DNA of 64,000 nt from Shimia sp. R10_1. GTDB lineage: Bacteria > Pseudomonadota > Alphaproteobacteria > Rhodobacterales > Rhodobacteraceae. The stretch spans positions 62,001-126,000 of the forward strand of contig NZ_JAGHQX010000008.1 in NCBI RefSeq assembly GCF_017744095.1, read 5' to 3'. The translations under genes and the position numbers were made by a program. Below the pieces are notes generated by a model. The model was not told where the DNA came from. It saw nothing but the letters and a program-made list of their open reading frames with translations, and did no database searches. Each line of letters begins with the position of its first letter. The stretch's first letter is position 1. Of this stretch, positions 17,974 through 27,045 are shown piece by piece.

Positions 17974-19166
17974 GCCTTGGGCACGGAGGTTGCAGCGGTG
18001 TCCCCCAAACCGTCCTGACGGGCTTTTGCAGAGGCCAAAGTGTCGCGCAACTCTGCTTCCATCTTCTTCATGTCCTCTTCCGCAGCGGCGCGTTTGGCTT
18101 TTCCCGCATCCGCGATCTGCAGCGATTCATTGATGGTGGCAATCAGCTCCGCATTGGCGGTTTTGACCGCCTCAATGTCAAACACGCCGCGCTCCATTTC
18201 AGTGCGCACAGCCTTGTTGGTGTCGCGCAGGTTCTTGGCGTTGGCCGTCAGCAGTTCGTTGGTGAGGTCGTTGGCATCACGCACTGCTGCCGCCGCCTCG
18301 GCAGAGCGCTGAATGGTCACGGCCTGTGCCAGCTGGGTTTCCCAGAGGGGGACCGTGTTGACCAGGGTTGAGTTGATCTTGGTGACCAGAGATTTGTCGT
18401 TTTCTTGCACGAGGCGGATTGAGGGCAGGGACTGCATGGTGACCTGACGGGTCAGTTTCAGATCATGCACCCGGCGTTCAAGATCATCGCGCGCCGCGCG
18501 CAGATCGCGTAGTTCTTGGGCTTTCATGACTTGGGCGTTTTCGTCTGCCGCCGCGACTTCTGCTTCTTTGGCGGGGATGTCGGTGCTGTCGAGTTCGCCA
18601 ATTTTGGCTTCGCCAGCGGAAATATAAAGCGCCAGCTCGTCGTAAAAGTTCAGAGTTTTCTCATAAAGCAGGTCGAGCGACTTGATGTCTTTGAGCAGGG
18701 TATGCTCGTGGGTGAGTAGATCGTCTGTAATTTTGTCGATCTGTCCTTGCACCTCTTCAAACCGGGCGGTGAATTTCGCAAAGGGTGCGGCCCGCCCCAT
18801 GAGCTTTTCCCAGAAGCTACGTTCGCGACGCACATCCAACTCGGAGACGGAGAACCCCCGGATCGTTGTGACAATGTTGCGCAGACTATCCCCAGCGGGG
18901 CCAACATCCTTGTTGCGCACGTCTTGTAGCATGGATTGCGAAATTGTTTGCAGCTCTGCCTGTGCCGCGGACCCAAAGGACACAATAGAGTTGGTGTTGC
19001 TCATGTCGAGCTCCGCCATGCGCTTGCTGATTTCGGCGGACATGGGGGCGTCCGCATCTGCCATTGGCACCACGGCATTTGCCTCGGCAGGCTCGGGGAG
19101 GGACACGGTGGCCTCGGTAATTTCCGCCAAAGCTGCTTCAGCCTTTTTGCGCACAGTATCAGACAT
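17970..19166 (-). CDS. TelA/KlaA family (toxic anion resistance) protein
   Basis: A 398-residue, mostly coiled-coil soluble protein of the TelA family. The family was named from plasmid tellurite resistance (KlaA/TelA) and is also linked to colicin, phage and cell-envelope stress. Recognisable segments are LDMSNTNSIVSFG (about 52-64), RRERSFWEKLMGRA (about 112-125) and the helical LVNTVPLWETQLAQAV (about 266-281). It has no membrane segment. It is encoded just after the XpaC-like gene (29-nt gap) and overlaps the DUF2927 gene, the usual xpaC-telA pairing. Confidence 0.9.
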   Translation of the reverse strand: MSDTVRKKAEAALAEITEATVSLPEPAEANAVVPMADADAPMSAEISKRMAELDMSNTNSIVSFGSAAQAELQTISQSMLQDVRNKDVGPAGDSLRNIVTTIRGFSVSELDVRRERSFWEKLMGRAAPFAKFTARFEEVQGQIDKITDDLLTHEHTLLKDIKSLDLLYEKTLNFYDELALYISAGEAKIGELDSTDIPAKEAEVAAADENAQVMKAQELRDLRAARDDLERRVHDLKLTRQVTMQSLPSIRLVQENDKSLVTKINSTLVNTVPLWETQLAQAVTIQRSAEAAAAVRDANDLTNELLTANAKNLRDTNKAVRTEMERGVFDIEAVKTANAELIATINESLQIADAGKAKRAAAEEDMKKMEAELRDTLASAKARQDGLGDTAATSVPKA

Positions 19167-19195
19167 GTCAGGTACCTCTCCGGGTCAACACAGTG

Positions 19196-20086
19196 TTACA
19201 GATCGCCCTGATGAAGGCCTTCACGTTCAAGGCGCTCCCGCAGGACATCAATTTCAACATTCAAATCCCCCCGATCCTCCAACAGCAGTTTTTGGGTGCG
19301 GGCGGCAAAGTTCTTTTCTAGATCATCTAGCAACGCAGCGAAGTCCTCACGGGCTTTTTGGTCCTGAGTGCGGCGGTAAATGTCGGCAAATTTGATGGTC
19401 GCGTCACGCGCTCCCAGAAGATAAACCCCAAGATAGCGGCGTGCGGCTGTAAGATCGCGCGGATCTTCTTCGACGGTTCTAAACAGATCACGCGCGGTTG
19501 CCTGAAACGCATCAACACGTCTTTCAAGTGCGCGGTCTCCTGCGCGCGAAATTGCCTCGCGCATCGCTGCAAGATGGTCTTCGGCTTCCTCAATTGCGCG
19601 GGCCACACGATCAGTTTGATAGGTGTCTACGCCGTCCATGCCTTTGTCGCGCAAAGGATCAAGACCGAAGGCAAAGCTGTGTAAAATGCCGCCAAGACTT
19701 GCAAAAATCAGCGCATCAATGGGGCCGTGACCTGCGATGCCCGCCAAACCGAGACCTGCGGCCGTGAGGAGTGAGCCGAGAATTTTCCGTGGCAACGCAG
19801 GGCGTCGAGCGACTTTGCGCGCGTCATACGCTTCTTGCGCGTGCAGGCCTTCGCGAGTCATCCAGGCTGCCAGCAACAAGATACCCAGCGCCGCAATGTA
19901 TTGCGCCATTACAATAGGCTGTGAGGAAAAAGCCTGCCAAATCAATGGTAGCGGTGCAATGAACAGCAGGTTTGCGCGGCCACCTACACGGCTGCGTTTT
20001 GCGTCACGAAACCCACCGTTTGAGGCGGCTGTTGGAGTTTTTGCGTGACCGCTTGGGCTATATTTACCACCGAATTTTTGCGCCAT
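19196..20086 (-). CDS. XpaC-family membrane protein (5-bromo-4-chloroindolyl phosphate hydrolysis family)
   Basis: A 296-residue protein with a basic N-terminal tail, three or four hydrophobic segments between about residues 40 and 140, and a long charged helical C-terminal domain (about 160-295). This is the XpaC family, named for an effect on X-phos hydrolysis rather than a known enzyme activity. It is a standing neighbour of TelA and was probably recruited to the membrane-stress module. Its ATG overlaps the stop of the 27-codon gene upstream as TAATG. Confidence 0.82.
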   Translation of the reverse strand: MAQKFGGKYSPSGHAKTPTAASNGGFRDAKRSRVGGRANLLFIAPLPLIWQAFSSQPIVMAQYIAALGILLLAAWMTREGLHAQEAYDARKVARRPALPRKILGSLLTAAGLGLAGIAGHGPIDALIFASLGGILHSFAFGLDPLRDKGMDGVDTYQTDRVARAIEEAEDHLAAMREAISRAGDRALERRVDAFQATARDLFRTVEEDPRDLTAARRYLGVYLLGARDATIKFADIYRRTQDQKAREDFAALLDDLEKNFAARTQKLLLEDRGDLNVEIDVLRERLEREGLHQGDL

Positions 20087-20169
20087 TATGCGCCTCCAGT
20101 GATGGCGACGTAAAAAATAAGCACCACAAGCAATCCGAAGGCCAGTCTTTGTAAGCCGCTTGAAGACAT
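20086..20169 (-). CDS. 27-residue single-pass membrane peptide leading the XpaC/TelA operon
   Basis: An open frame of 27 codons: N-terminal MSSSGLQRL, one hydrophobic helix (LAFGLLVVLIFYVAI), and a short GGA end. Its TAA stop shares a base with the xpaC-like ATG (TAATG), which means coupled translation. AGGGG lies about 10 nt before its ATG. Size, charge pattern (Arg before the helix) and placement fit a bona fide small membrane protein that may partner the downstream XpaC-like or SPFH proteins. Function is unknown. Conservation has not been tested, so confidence is moderate. Confidence 0.6.
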   Translation of the reverse strand: MSSSGLQRLAFGLLVVLIFYVAITGGA

Positions 20170-20271
20170 GTGGTGCGATCCCCTGCTAAGTTGTCGATAA
20201 ACTTAAGAACTCTGCCTCTCTCTGGCTAGGGGGAAGTTCGGTTTCATTGGCGCATTCTCGCGGATGATTGC

Positions 20272-20301
20272 CCATTTGCGCCTTCGCGAGTGCGCAAATG
20301 G
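20272..20301 (-). terminator. Inverted repeat after the pseudouridine synthase gene, possible terminator
   Basis: Perfect 10-bp arms, CCATTTGCGC at 20272-20281 and GCGCAAATGG at 20292-20301, surround a 10-nt loop. It begins 1 nt past the stop of the minus-strand rRNA pseudouridine synthase gene. No T-run follows on the minus strand, so a factor-dependent terminator or a transcript-stabilising hairpin is as likely as an intrinsic terminator. Confidence 0.45.
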
Positions 20302-20302
20302 T

Positions 20303-21190
20303 TTAGCGTCGGTGCCGTGTCGGCTTGCGGCGCGTTTCGGGTAGTACTGCGCCTTCCAGCCCGAGCTGATCGCGCACCACGCGGCGGCGTACCTCTTCGA
20401 CCTCACCGGGTTTGAGTTGGCCAAGTTGAAATGGGCCATAAGACGTGCGGATCAGGCGGTTCACACTGAGACCGATGGCCTCCATCGCGCGGCGGATTTC
20501 GCGGTTTTTGCCTTCGCGCAAACCTACGGTCACCCAGGCATTTGCGCCTTGCTGGCGATCGAGTGAGATTTCCATGGGTTGGAAGCGTTCACCTTCGATT
20601 TCAATGCCTTTACGCAAGGGGGCGAAGGTGTCTTCCGTTGGACGGCCATTCACACGCACCCGGTACTTGCGCAACCATCCTGTGCTTGGCAGTTCCAGCT
20701 TGCGTTTGACGCCACCATCATTGGTCAGCAGCAGGAGGCCCTCGGAATTCAAGTCGAGTCGACCAACGGTCATAACACGCGGCATGGTTTCGGGCAGCTT
20801 GTCAAAGATCGTTTCCCGGCCCTTTTCGTCGCGGTTTGTTGTCACAAGACCCGTGGGCTTGTGATAGAGCCAAAGCCGCTCATGATCTGGTGTTCCGACC
20901 GTTTTGCCGTCGACAGTGATCCGATCCTTGTCTGTCACGTTCAGAGCTGGGCTTGTAAGTTTCTTTCCGTTCACGCTCACTCGGCCAGCTTCGATCATGC
21001 GCTCGGCATCGCGCCGCGACGCAATGCCTGCACGCGCCAATACCTTTGCGATACGGTCGCCATTTGGGCGCGGCTGTTCCGATGCGGGTTTTCCAGCAGC
21101 GGGCTTGGCGGCGCGTTGGCCGGTTTTTGCAGGGCGTTGCGGGCGCTGTGGTTTGCCAGCGCGGCGGGAGGAGGGCGGTTTTTGACTCAT
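20303..21190 (-). CDS. RluB/RsuA-family rRNA pseudouridine synthase
   Basis: A 295-residue protein with a basic Lys/Pro/Arg-rich N-terminus (1-45), an S4 RNA-binding domain (about 46-95, [21 protein letters not shown]), and an RsuA/RluB catalytic domain with the active-site aspartate in [17 protein letters not shown]. The family makes pseudouridine in 23S (RluB) or 16S (RsuA) rRNA; alphaproteobacterial proteins of this shape are normally called RluB, but the exact site is not determined by sequence alone. Two start codons are possible (21190 and 21199). It diverges from tadA. Confidence 0.9.
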   Translation of the reverse strand: MSQKPPSSRRAGKPQRPQRPAKTGQRAAKPAAGKPASEQPRPNGDRIAKVLARAGIASRRDAERMIEAGRVSVNGKKLTSPALNVTDKDRITVDGKTVGTPDHERLWLYHKPTGLVTTNRDEKGRETIFDKLPETMPRVMTVGRLDLNSEGLLLLTNDGGVKRKLELPSTGWLRKYRVRVNGRPTEDTFAPLRKGIEIEGERFQPMEISLDRQQGANAWVTVGLREGKNREIRRAMEAIGLSVNRLIRTSYGPFQLGQLKPGEVEEVRRRVVRDQLGLEGAVLPETRRKPTRHRR

Positions 21191-21266
21191 GGCCCCCATG
21201 TAGCTGGGAATGCGCAAGCGGGAAAGGGGGATTGCGCAGCCGCGCGCGGCAAGGCATGTCAGGGAT

Positions 21267-21716
21267 ATGACATTCACCTCCCACATGGATCTTGCGCTGG
21301 CAGAGGCCCGCGCCGCCGCCACTCGCGGCGAGGTGCCCGTGGGTGCGGTGGTTGTTGGTCCGGATGGGCAGGTGTTGGCAAAGGCAGGCAATCGCACACG
21401 CGAAGACCATGACCCGACCGCACATGCCGAAATTCTGGCCATGCGCGCGGCCTGCGTGGCGCTTGGCAGCGAGCGTTTGGTCGGCTGTGACCTCTATGTG
21501 ACGCTGGAGCCTTGCCCGATGTGTGCCAGCGCGATCAGCCAGGCGCGGATCGCGCGGCTTTATTATGGCGCGAGCGATCCCAAAAGCGGTGGTGTGGCGC
21601 AGGGGCCTCGGGTGTTCGCCCACCCCCAGTGCCATCATATTCCTGAAATTTACGATGGTCTCGCAGCGGCGGAATGTGAGGCGTTGCTTAAGGACTTTTT
21701 TGCCGCGCGGCGCTGA
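21267..21716 (+). CDS. tadA: tRNA-specific adenosine deaminase
   Basis: A 149-residue cytidine-deaminase-fold enzyme that converts A34 to inosine in the tRNA-Arg(ACG) anticodon. The zinc site is H53-A-E55 in TAHAEIL and C83/C86 in [10 protein letters not shown], where E55 is the proton shuttle. [12 protein letters not shown] is the typical TadA downstream motif. ATG 21267 is preceded by AGGGAT; M7 (21285) is a weaker alternative. It is divergent from the rRNA pseudouridine synthase gene, a frequent pairing in alphaproteobacteria. Confidence 0.95.
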   Translation: MTFTSHMDLALAEARAAATRGEVPVGAVVVGPDGQVLAKAGNRTREDHDPTAHAEILAMRAACVALGSERLVGCDLYVTLEPCPMCASAISQARIARLYYGASDPKSGGVAQGPRVFAHPQCHHIPEIYDGLAAAECEALLKDFFAARR

Positions 21717-21721
21717 GCCGC

Positions 21722-22835
21722 TTACCCATCTTCGATGAAAATCTCGCGCGGGATCTCTGCCAGCGGCACACCGCCAGTTTCGGTGACAACAAAGCTCTCG
21801 GTGATGGCCACGCCCCAATCCGGTGTCCAAAGACCGGGCATCAAGTGAAATGTCATCCCCGCTTCCAGCTCTGTGGTGTCGCCGGGGCGCAGGCTCATGC
21901 TGCGCTCCCCCCAATCCGGTGGGTAGCTGAGGCCGATGGGATAGCCGGTGCGATTGTCCTTTTTATAGCCCGCACGCGCAAAGCTGTCATAGACGCAGCC
22001 GGCAACCTCTTCACAGGTGGCTCCGGGTTTGGCCGCTCCAAAAGCATCCTCTATTGCCGCAACACAGCCTCTTGGGCGCGGCGGATATCTGCTGGGGGGC
22101 GCCCATGTAGAGCGTGCGGCTGGCGGGGCAATGGTAGCGGTGAAAGCAGCCTGAGATTTCAAAATAGGTCGCTTCACCAGAGCGAAGTGGGCGGTCGTTC
22201 CAGGTGATGTGGGCGGCAAAGGCTTCGATGCCCGCGATCCCAGCGGCTTGCACCTCTGCGACCAGCTCGTTTTTGCGGCGGCCTGCGCGAAAACCGGCAC
22301 GCAAAGTGGCATGCATATGCGCGGTGAGCTGTCCGGCTTTGCGCATCATCGCCAGTTCAGCAGGGCTCTTGACCGCGCGTTGCCAGTTTACGAGGCTGGT
22401 TGCATCAATGAGCGGTCCAAACGCCTGCGTCAGCACCGCATGGGATTTGGCGGAATAGTAATAGTTGTCCATCTCCAAGCCGATGTTGCGGGTCAGTCCG
22501 CGCGCCTGAAGATGTGCAACCAGCGCCTCATAAGGGTGATGGTCAGGGTGTTGGGCATGCGCCTATGGCCAATCAAGGAGGTTGTCTGCCGACAGCCATG
22601 TGGTTTGCGCCGCGCCTGCCTTGTCCTGTGGGCGGCCCCACCAGATCGGATCCCCCGCCGCAGGGGCAATCACCGCCTGCGGCACGTAAAAGCTCCAGCC
22701 GTCATATCCGGTGAGCCAGGCCATGTTGGAAGGGTCCGCTACCATCAGCGTGTCGATGCCTTGCGCCGCCATGGCGCGGCGCGTCTTGGTGAGGCGCGCG
22801 GCGTATTCTTCTGCGGTAAAGTCAGTGGCGGGCAT
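21722..22835 (-). pseudogene. Broken M24 peptidase gene (DoeA/EutD ectoine-hydrolase-like)
   Basis: Three pieces of one creatinase/M24 protein lie in order. The N-terminal piece (22835 to 22563) ends in an in-frame amber codon at 22563-22565; the same frame continues after it with AHAQHPDHHPYEALV and GLEMDNYYYSAKSHAVL. The reading then shifts in a six-G run at 22094-22099 and again near 22060, and ends in a third frame with RTGYPIGLSYPPDWGERSMSLRPGD. About 20 residues usual before HITW also seem missing (near 22215). The best family match by memory is ectoine hydrolase DoeA/EutD. It is coupled to the upstream UPF0173 gene by TGATG. Confidence 0.85.
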
Positions 22836-23530
22836 CAGATGTCGATGGCCCGCATGACCTCTGGCTCGATGACTTCCACATCCGGCAGACCCGCGCGCAG
22901 ATCATCGGCGGATTGCGCCAGAATCGGGAAGGTGCGGTAGTGGCACGGGATCACGGTCTTGAAATTGAAATAGCGCTTGGCCGCGTAGGCTGCGCCTTTC
23001 ATGTCCATCGTAAAGTGACCACCCGCAGACAGGATGCCGATGTCGGGCTGATAATAGTCTCCCATCCAGTCCATATCGGCCATGATGTCTGTGTCACCGG
23101 AGATATAGATCGTGCGCCCTTCCGCCTTCAGCATATAGCCCACTTCGGAGCCTGCCGCCTTCGGCCCTTCATCGCTGCCGAAGGTGGAGCTGTGCGACGC
23201 CGCAACCATAGCGAGGGTAACCCCGTCTCCCAGCTCTACCGTGCCGCCTTTGTTAAAGCCGATGGTTTCCAGATGCTCGTGTTCATTCCAATAGGCCATC
23301 AGGTCGTATTGGCCAACGATGGGGCAGGACAGCTTGCGCGCCAGCGGCAGCATGTCGGCCACATGGTCAAAATGTGCATGGGTCAGGATGAGGTGCGTTG
23401 CCCCTGCGACAGCGGCCTCATGCTGATCTTCAGGCAACATCGGATTTCCTGTCAGCCAAGGATCGATCAGCAGCACCAGATTGGCGGTTTCAATGCGAAA
23501 GGAGCCATGCCCCAGCCAGATGATTTTCAT
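22835..23530 (-). CDS. UPF0173 metal-dependent hydrolase (metallo-beta-lactamase fold)
   Basis: A 231-residue metallo-beta-lactamase-fold protein of the UPF0173 group. The metal motif is THAHFDHVADM (about 50-60), preceded by LLIDPWLTGNP (24-34), with YISGDTDI (about 133-140) and a late histidine in VIPCHYRTFP. Substrate is unknown for the group. GGAGAAAC precedes the ATG. Its stop overlaps the start of the broken M24 gene, so the pair once formed a translationally coupled unit; a link to osmolyte or amidohydrolase metabolism is conjecture. Confidence 0.88.
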   Translation of the reverse strand: MKIIWLGHGSFRIETANLVLLIDPWLTGNPMLPEDQHEAAVAGATHLILTHAHFDHVADMLPLARKLSCPIVGQYDLMAYWNEHEHLETIGFNKGGTVELGDGVTLAMVAASHSSTFGSDEGPKAAGSEVGYMLKAEGRTIYISGDTDIMADMDWMGDYYQPDIGILSAGGHFTMDMKGAAYAAKRYFNFKTVIPCHYRTFPILAQSADDLRAGLPDVEVIEPEVMRAIDI

Positions 23531-23611
23531 ACTGTTTCTCCTTCTGATGTATGGTCAGACTAGCACGGGCGCGTGACAAGAAAAGAGACCAGGACAGAAG
23601 GGGCAGGCCAC

Positions 23612-24289
23612 ATGGATTGGACAGCGCAGGTGGACGCCTATTGTGAGCGCATGGGGCCAGCGTTCTGGGCGGAACCCGTGAATGCGGTGACAAATGCCGC
23701 CTTTGTTCTGGCCGCACTCTGGATGTGGGGGCGTCTGCGCGATATGCCCGCGGGTGGCGGGAAAACACTGGCGCGCACGCTCTGTGTCATTCTTGCGCTC
23801 ATCGGCATTGGCAGTTTTCTGTTTCACACCTACGCCACGCGCTGGGCCGGAGTGGCGGATGTGGCGCCGATCGCGATCTATGTGCTGCTCTATATTTACG
23901 CGGCCAACCGGCACTATTGGCGGCTGCGCCCGCTCTGGGCTTCTGTGGCCACGCTCGGATTCTTCCCCTATGCCGCGCTGACCATCCCACTTTTTTCCCA
24001 GCTGCCACTGCTTGGGGTCTCGGCCGCCTATATGCCCGTGCCCGTGATGATCCTAGGGTATGCCTTCGCGCTGAGAGGACGCTTGCCTGGCGTGGCGCGC
24101 GGTTTGGCGATTGGGGGCGGCATTTTGCTCGCCTCTCTCACCTTCCGTTCGCTGGACATGCCGATGTGCGAGGCGGTGCCCTTTGGCACTCATTTTATGT
24201 GGCATGTGCTCAATGGCGTCATGTTGGGCTGGATGATTGAAGTCTTGCGCCGCCATATCGTGCAACAGGCTGGCACACGCGCCCAATGA
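23612..24289 (+). CDS. Ceramidase-family (CREST) multi-pass membrane hydrolase
   Basis: A 225-residue protein with about seven hydrophobic helices. Residues match the alkaline ceramidase active site in spacing: S68 and H72 (SFLFH), D83 eleven residues on, and H194/H198 (HFMWH). The Glu-Asn start EPVNAVTN (21-28) is also typical. In human ACER3 the equivalent Ser, Asp and three His bind zinc and hydrolyse ceramide. The bacterial substrate is unknown and could be another N-acyl lipid. ATG 23612 follows GAAGGGGC; the upstream ATG at 23573 lacks a good site. Confidence 0.87.
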   Translation: MDWTAQVDAYCERMGPAFWAEPVNAVTNAAFVLAALWMWGRLRDMPAGGGKTLARTLCVILALIGIGSFLFHTYATRWAGVADVAPIAIYVLLYIYAANRHYWRLRPLWASVATLGFFPYAALTIPLFSQLPLLGVSAAYMPVPVMILGYAFALRGRLPGVARGLAIGGGILLASLTFRSLDMPMCEAVPFGTHFMWHVLNGVMLGWMIEVLRRHIVQQAGTRAQ

Positions 24290-24374
24290 GGCCAACTGCT
24301 TGCACCGATGCGGTGCGCGCGCTAAAGGCTGAGGATACGTTCGCAGTAAGCCCGCAACAAAAGAGTCTTGCCCT

Positions 24375-24662
24375 ATGTCGATTGATGAAAGCACCGCCGC
24401 CAAAGTGGCCAAACTGGCCCGGATCAAGGTTGAAGAGAAAGACCTGCCCGCGCTGGCGCAGGAGTTCAACGCTGTGCTGGGGTTCATTGAGCAGCTCAAT
24501 GAAGTGGATGTTGAAGGCGTGGAGCCCATGGTTTCTGTCACCCCGATGCGCTTAAAGCGCCGCGAAGATGTGATTTCTGATGGCGATCAGCAGGAGAAAA
24601 TCCTGAAGAACGCGCCAGATGCGCGCGAAGGCTTCTTTGCTGTGCCAAAAGTGGTGGAGTGA
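24375..24662 (+). CDS. gatC: Asp-tRNA(Asn)/Glu-tRNA(Gln) amidotransferase subunit C
   Basis: A 95-residue GatC, the small subunit that wraps the GatA-GatB interface of the tRNA-dependent amidotransferase. Family marks are the start ESTAAKVAKLARIKV, the central LGFIEQLNEVDVEGVEPM and the end NAPDAREGFFAVPKVVE. This pathway makes Gln-tRNA, and sometimes Asn-tRNA, from misacylated precursors. It is followed 69 nt later by gatA; gatB is not in the window. Confidence 0.97.
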   Translation: MSIDESTAAKVAKLARIKVEEKDLPALAQEFNAVLGFIEQLNEVDVEGVEPMVSVTPMRLKRREDVISDGDQQEKILKNAPDAREGFFAVPKVVE

Positions 24663-24731
24663 TCCGGCCCCTGCCGTTGATCCAAATCCAGCCACCTGAA
24701 CCGAATTTTGCCCCAGAGAGAGGCGACCGAA

Positions 24732-26219
24732 ATGACCGAATTGACCAAACTGACGCTGGCAGAAGCACGTGACAAACTGCGCGCGGGCGAAGTGACCTCT
24801 GTTGAGCTGACCGAATCTTTTCTGAAAGCCATTGATGATGCCGAAGCGCTGAACGCCTATGTGCACAAAACGCCGGAAATCGCGCTGGAGCGCGCGAAGG
24901 CAGCAGATGCGCGCATTGCCGAAGGCGACGCGCCGGACATGTGCGGTCTGCCGATTGGCATCAAAGATCTGTTCTGCACCAAAGGTGTGGCAAGCCAGGC
25001 GGCCAGCGGCATTCTCGAAGGTTTCAAGCCAGAATATGAATCCACCGTGTCCCAAAAACTGCAGGACGCGGGTGCCGTGATGCTTGGCAAGCTCAACATG
25101 GATGAGTTTGCGATGGGCTCTTCCAACGAGACTTCTGTTTACGGCAACGCAGTGAACCCATGGCGTCGCGGCAATGATGACACCGCGCTGACGCCGGGCG
25201 GCTCTTCTGGCGGATCAGCGGCAGCTGTTGCGGCAGACCTCTGCCTTGCGGCCACAGGCACCGACACCGGCGGTTCCATCCGTCAGCCAGCGGCCTTCAC
25301 CGGCATCACAGGTATCAAGCCAACCTATGGCCGTTGCTCCCGCTGGGGCATCGTGGCCTTTGCCAGCTCGCTCGATCAGGCTGGACCGATGACCAAAGAC
25401 GTGCGTGACGCGGCGATTATGCTGGAAGCGATGTGCGGCCATGATGCCAAAGACAGCACCAGTGCGGAACTCGCTGTGCCAAACTTTGAAGCCATGTTGA
25501 CTGGCGATATTCGCGGCAAGAAAATCGGGATCCCGAAAGAATATCGTCTAGACGGCGTGCCTGCGGAGATCGACAAGCTGTGGCAGGACGGCATTGACAT
25601 GCTGAAAGCGGCCGGTGCTGAGATCGTCGACATCTCTCTGCCGCACACCAAATACGCACTGCCAGCCTACTACGTGATTGCGCCTGCGGAGGCCTCTTCC
25701 AACCTCGCGCGCTACGACGGTGTGCGCTACGGCCACCGCGCCACTTTGGCGGCAGGTGACGGCATCACCGAGATGTATGAAAAGACCCGCGCCGAAGGCT
25801 TTGGCCACGAGGTGCAGCGCCGTGTGATGGTCGGCACCTATGTGCTGTCCGCCGGTTTCTATGACGCGTATTATAACCGTGCCCGCCGCGTGCGCACGCT
25901 GATCAAGCAGGATTTTGAGACTGTCTTTGCCCAAGGCATCGATGCGATTCTCACGCCGGCCACCCCCTCTGCGGCCTTTGGCCTCGGCGAAATGTCTGAA
26001 GCCGATCCGATCCAGATGTATCTGAACGACGTCTTCACCGTGACTGTGAACCTCGCCGGTCTGCCGGGGGTCTCTGTGCCAACGGGCCTCGATTCCCAAG
26101 GTCTGCCGCTGGGGCTGCAGCTCATCGGGCGCCCATGGGAAGAAGGCGATTTGCTGAACACCGCTTATGCGCTGGAGCAGGCAGCTGGATTTGTGGCCAA
26201 ACCGGGCAAATGGTGGTAA
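24732..26219 (+). CDS. gatA: Asp-tRNA(Asn)/Glu-tRNA(Gln) amidotransferase subunit A
   Basis: A 495-residue amidase-signature enzyme that releases ammonia from glutamine for tRNA transamidation. The Ser-cisSer-Lys triad can be placed: K78 in GIKDLF, S158 in [10 protein letters not shown] and S182 in [11 protein letters not shown]. The ATG at 24732 follows GAGAGAGG; an earlier in-frame ATG (24708) has no ribosome binding site. Length is normal. It is cotranscribed with gatC. Confidence 0.98.
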   Translation: MTELTKLTLAEARDKLRAGEVTSVELTESFLKAIDDAEALNAYVHKTPEIALERAKAADARIAEGDAPDMCGLPIGIKDLFCTKGVASQAASGILEGFKPEYESTVSQKLQDAGAVMLGKLNMDEFAMGSSNETSVYGNAVNPWRRGNDDTALTPGGSSGGSAAAVAADLCLAATGTDTGGSIRQPAAFTGITGIKPTYGRCSRWGIVAFASSLDQAGPMTKDVRDAAIMLEAMCGHDAKDSTSAELAVPNFEAMLTGDIRGKKIGIPKEYRLDGVPAEIDKLWQDGIDMLKAAGAEIVDISLPHTKYALPAYYVIAPAEASSNLARYDGVRYGHRATLAAGDGITEMYEKTRAEGFGHEVQRRVMVGTYVLSAGFYDAYYNRARRVRTLIKQDFETVFAQGIDAILTPATPSAAFGLGEMSEADPIQMYLNDVFTVTVNLAGLPGVSVPTGLDSQGLPLGLQLIGRPWEEGDLLNTAYALEQAAGFVAKPGKWW

Positions 26220-26253
26220 GCCCTCTGCCAAGCAACAAGCAGGCAGAGCAGAG

Positions 26254-27045
26254 ATGACACGAACATTTGGGGCAATCTGCGCCGTTTTGGCGCTGGCGGC
26301 GTGCCAGCCGCGCATTCCTGACAGCGCGGCGGGCGTGGGTTTTGACAATGCGGTAAACTCACCGCAGTCCGGGGCACGGCAAACCACTCCATTGAGTGGC
26401 ACTGCTTTGCCATCGGCCCAAGCTGTCTCCACAGAGACAGTCCCGCCCGCACCTCAAGTGCAAGTGGCATCCGCGCCGCCTGCACCTGCGGCCCCCTTGG
26501 CAACCACTTCAGTTGCGGTGCCAACAGCGTCTTCAGAAGCGGCCACGATAGCCAGTGAAACAACAGCGGCGTTGGCAGCGGCTTCGTCAAATTCCGGCGT
26601 CTTGCCACTGGAGGCAAGCCCGTCAAACCCTGCGCCGCAGGTTTTCTCCAATCCGGGCATTTCTGACGAAAACGATTTTGCGGCGGTCGGCGAGCGCAGA
26701 TCAATTGAGGCAGACGCCGCACTGCGTGCGCAAAATCAGGCGAATTACACCGTTATCGCGCCCACTGCTGTGCCCACCCGTTCCGGCGCGCAGGGGCCCA
26801 ATGTGGTTGCCTATGCGCTCGCAACCAACCATCCGCGGGGCACAAAGGTCCACAGCCGTCTGGGTTTGGCAGGATCGTCTCGCTACCAAAAAGCATGTGC
26901 GAAATTTGGCAGTGATCAGGCGGCGCAGCTCGCATTCTTAGAGCGCGGTGGTCCGCGTGTTGACCGCCTCGGTGTAGATCCAGACGGCGACGGCTATGCG
27001 TGTGCTTGGGATCCAGCGCCTTTCCGCAAGGCTGCCCGGAATTGA
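26254..27045 (+). CDS. Lipoprotein with C-terminal Excalibur-like motif
   Basis: A 263-residue predicted lipoprotein: signal MTRTFGAICAVLALAAC with lipobox ALAAC (Cys17), then a long low-complexity region rich in Ala, Pro, Ser and Thr (about 25-160), and a conserved C-terminal part. That part ends in GVDPDGDGYACAWDP, an Asp-rich loop resembling the Excalibur calcium-binding motif. This suggests a periplasmic, perhaps wall-associated protein. It lies 34 nt downstream of gatA, and its end overlaps the amidase gene's ATG, tying it to peptidoglycan metabolism. Confidence 0.75.
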   Translation: MTRTFGAICAVLALAACQPRIPDSAAGVGFDNAVNSPQSGARQTTPLSGTALPSAQAVSTETVPPAPQVQVASAPPAPAAPLATTSVAVPTASSEAATIASETTAALAAASSNSGVLPLEASPSNPAPQVFSNPGISDENDFAAVGERRSIEADAALRAQNQANYTVIAPTAVPTRSGAQGPNVVAYALATNHPRGTKVHSRLGLAGSSRYQKACAKFGSDQAAQLAFLERGGPRVDRLGVDPDGDGYACAWDPAPFRKAARN

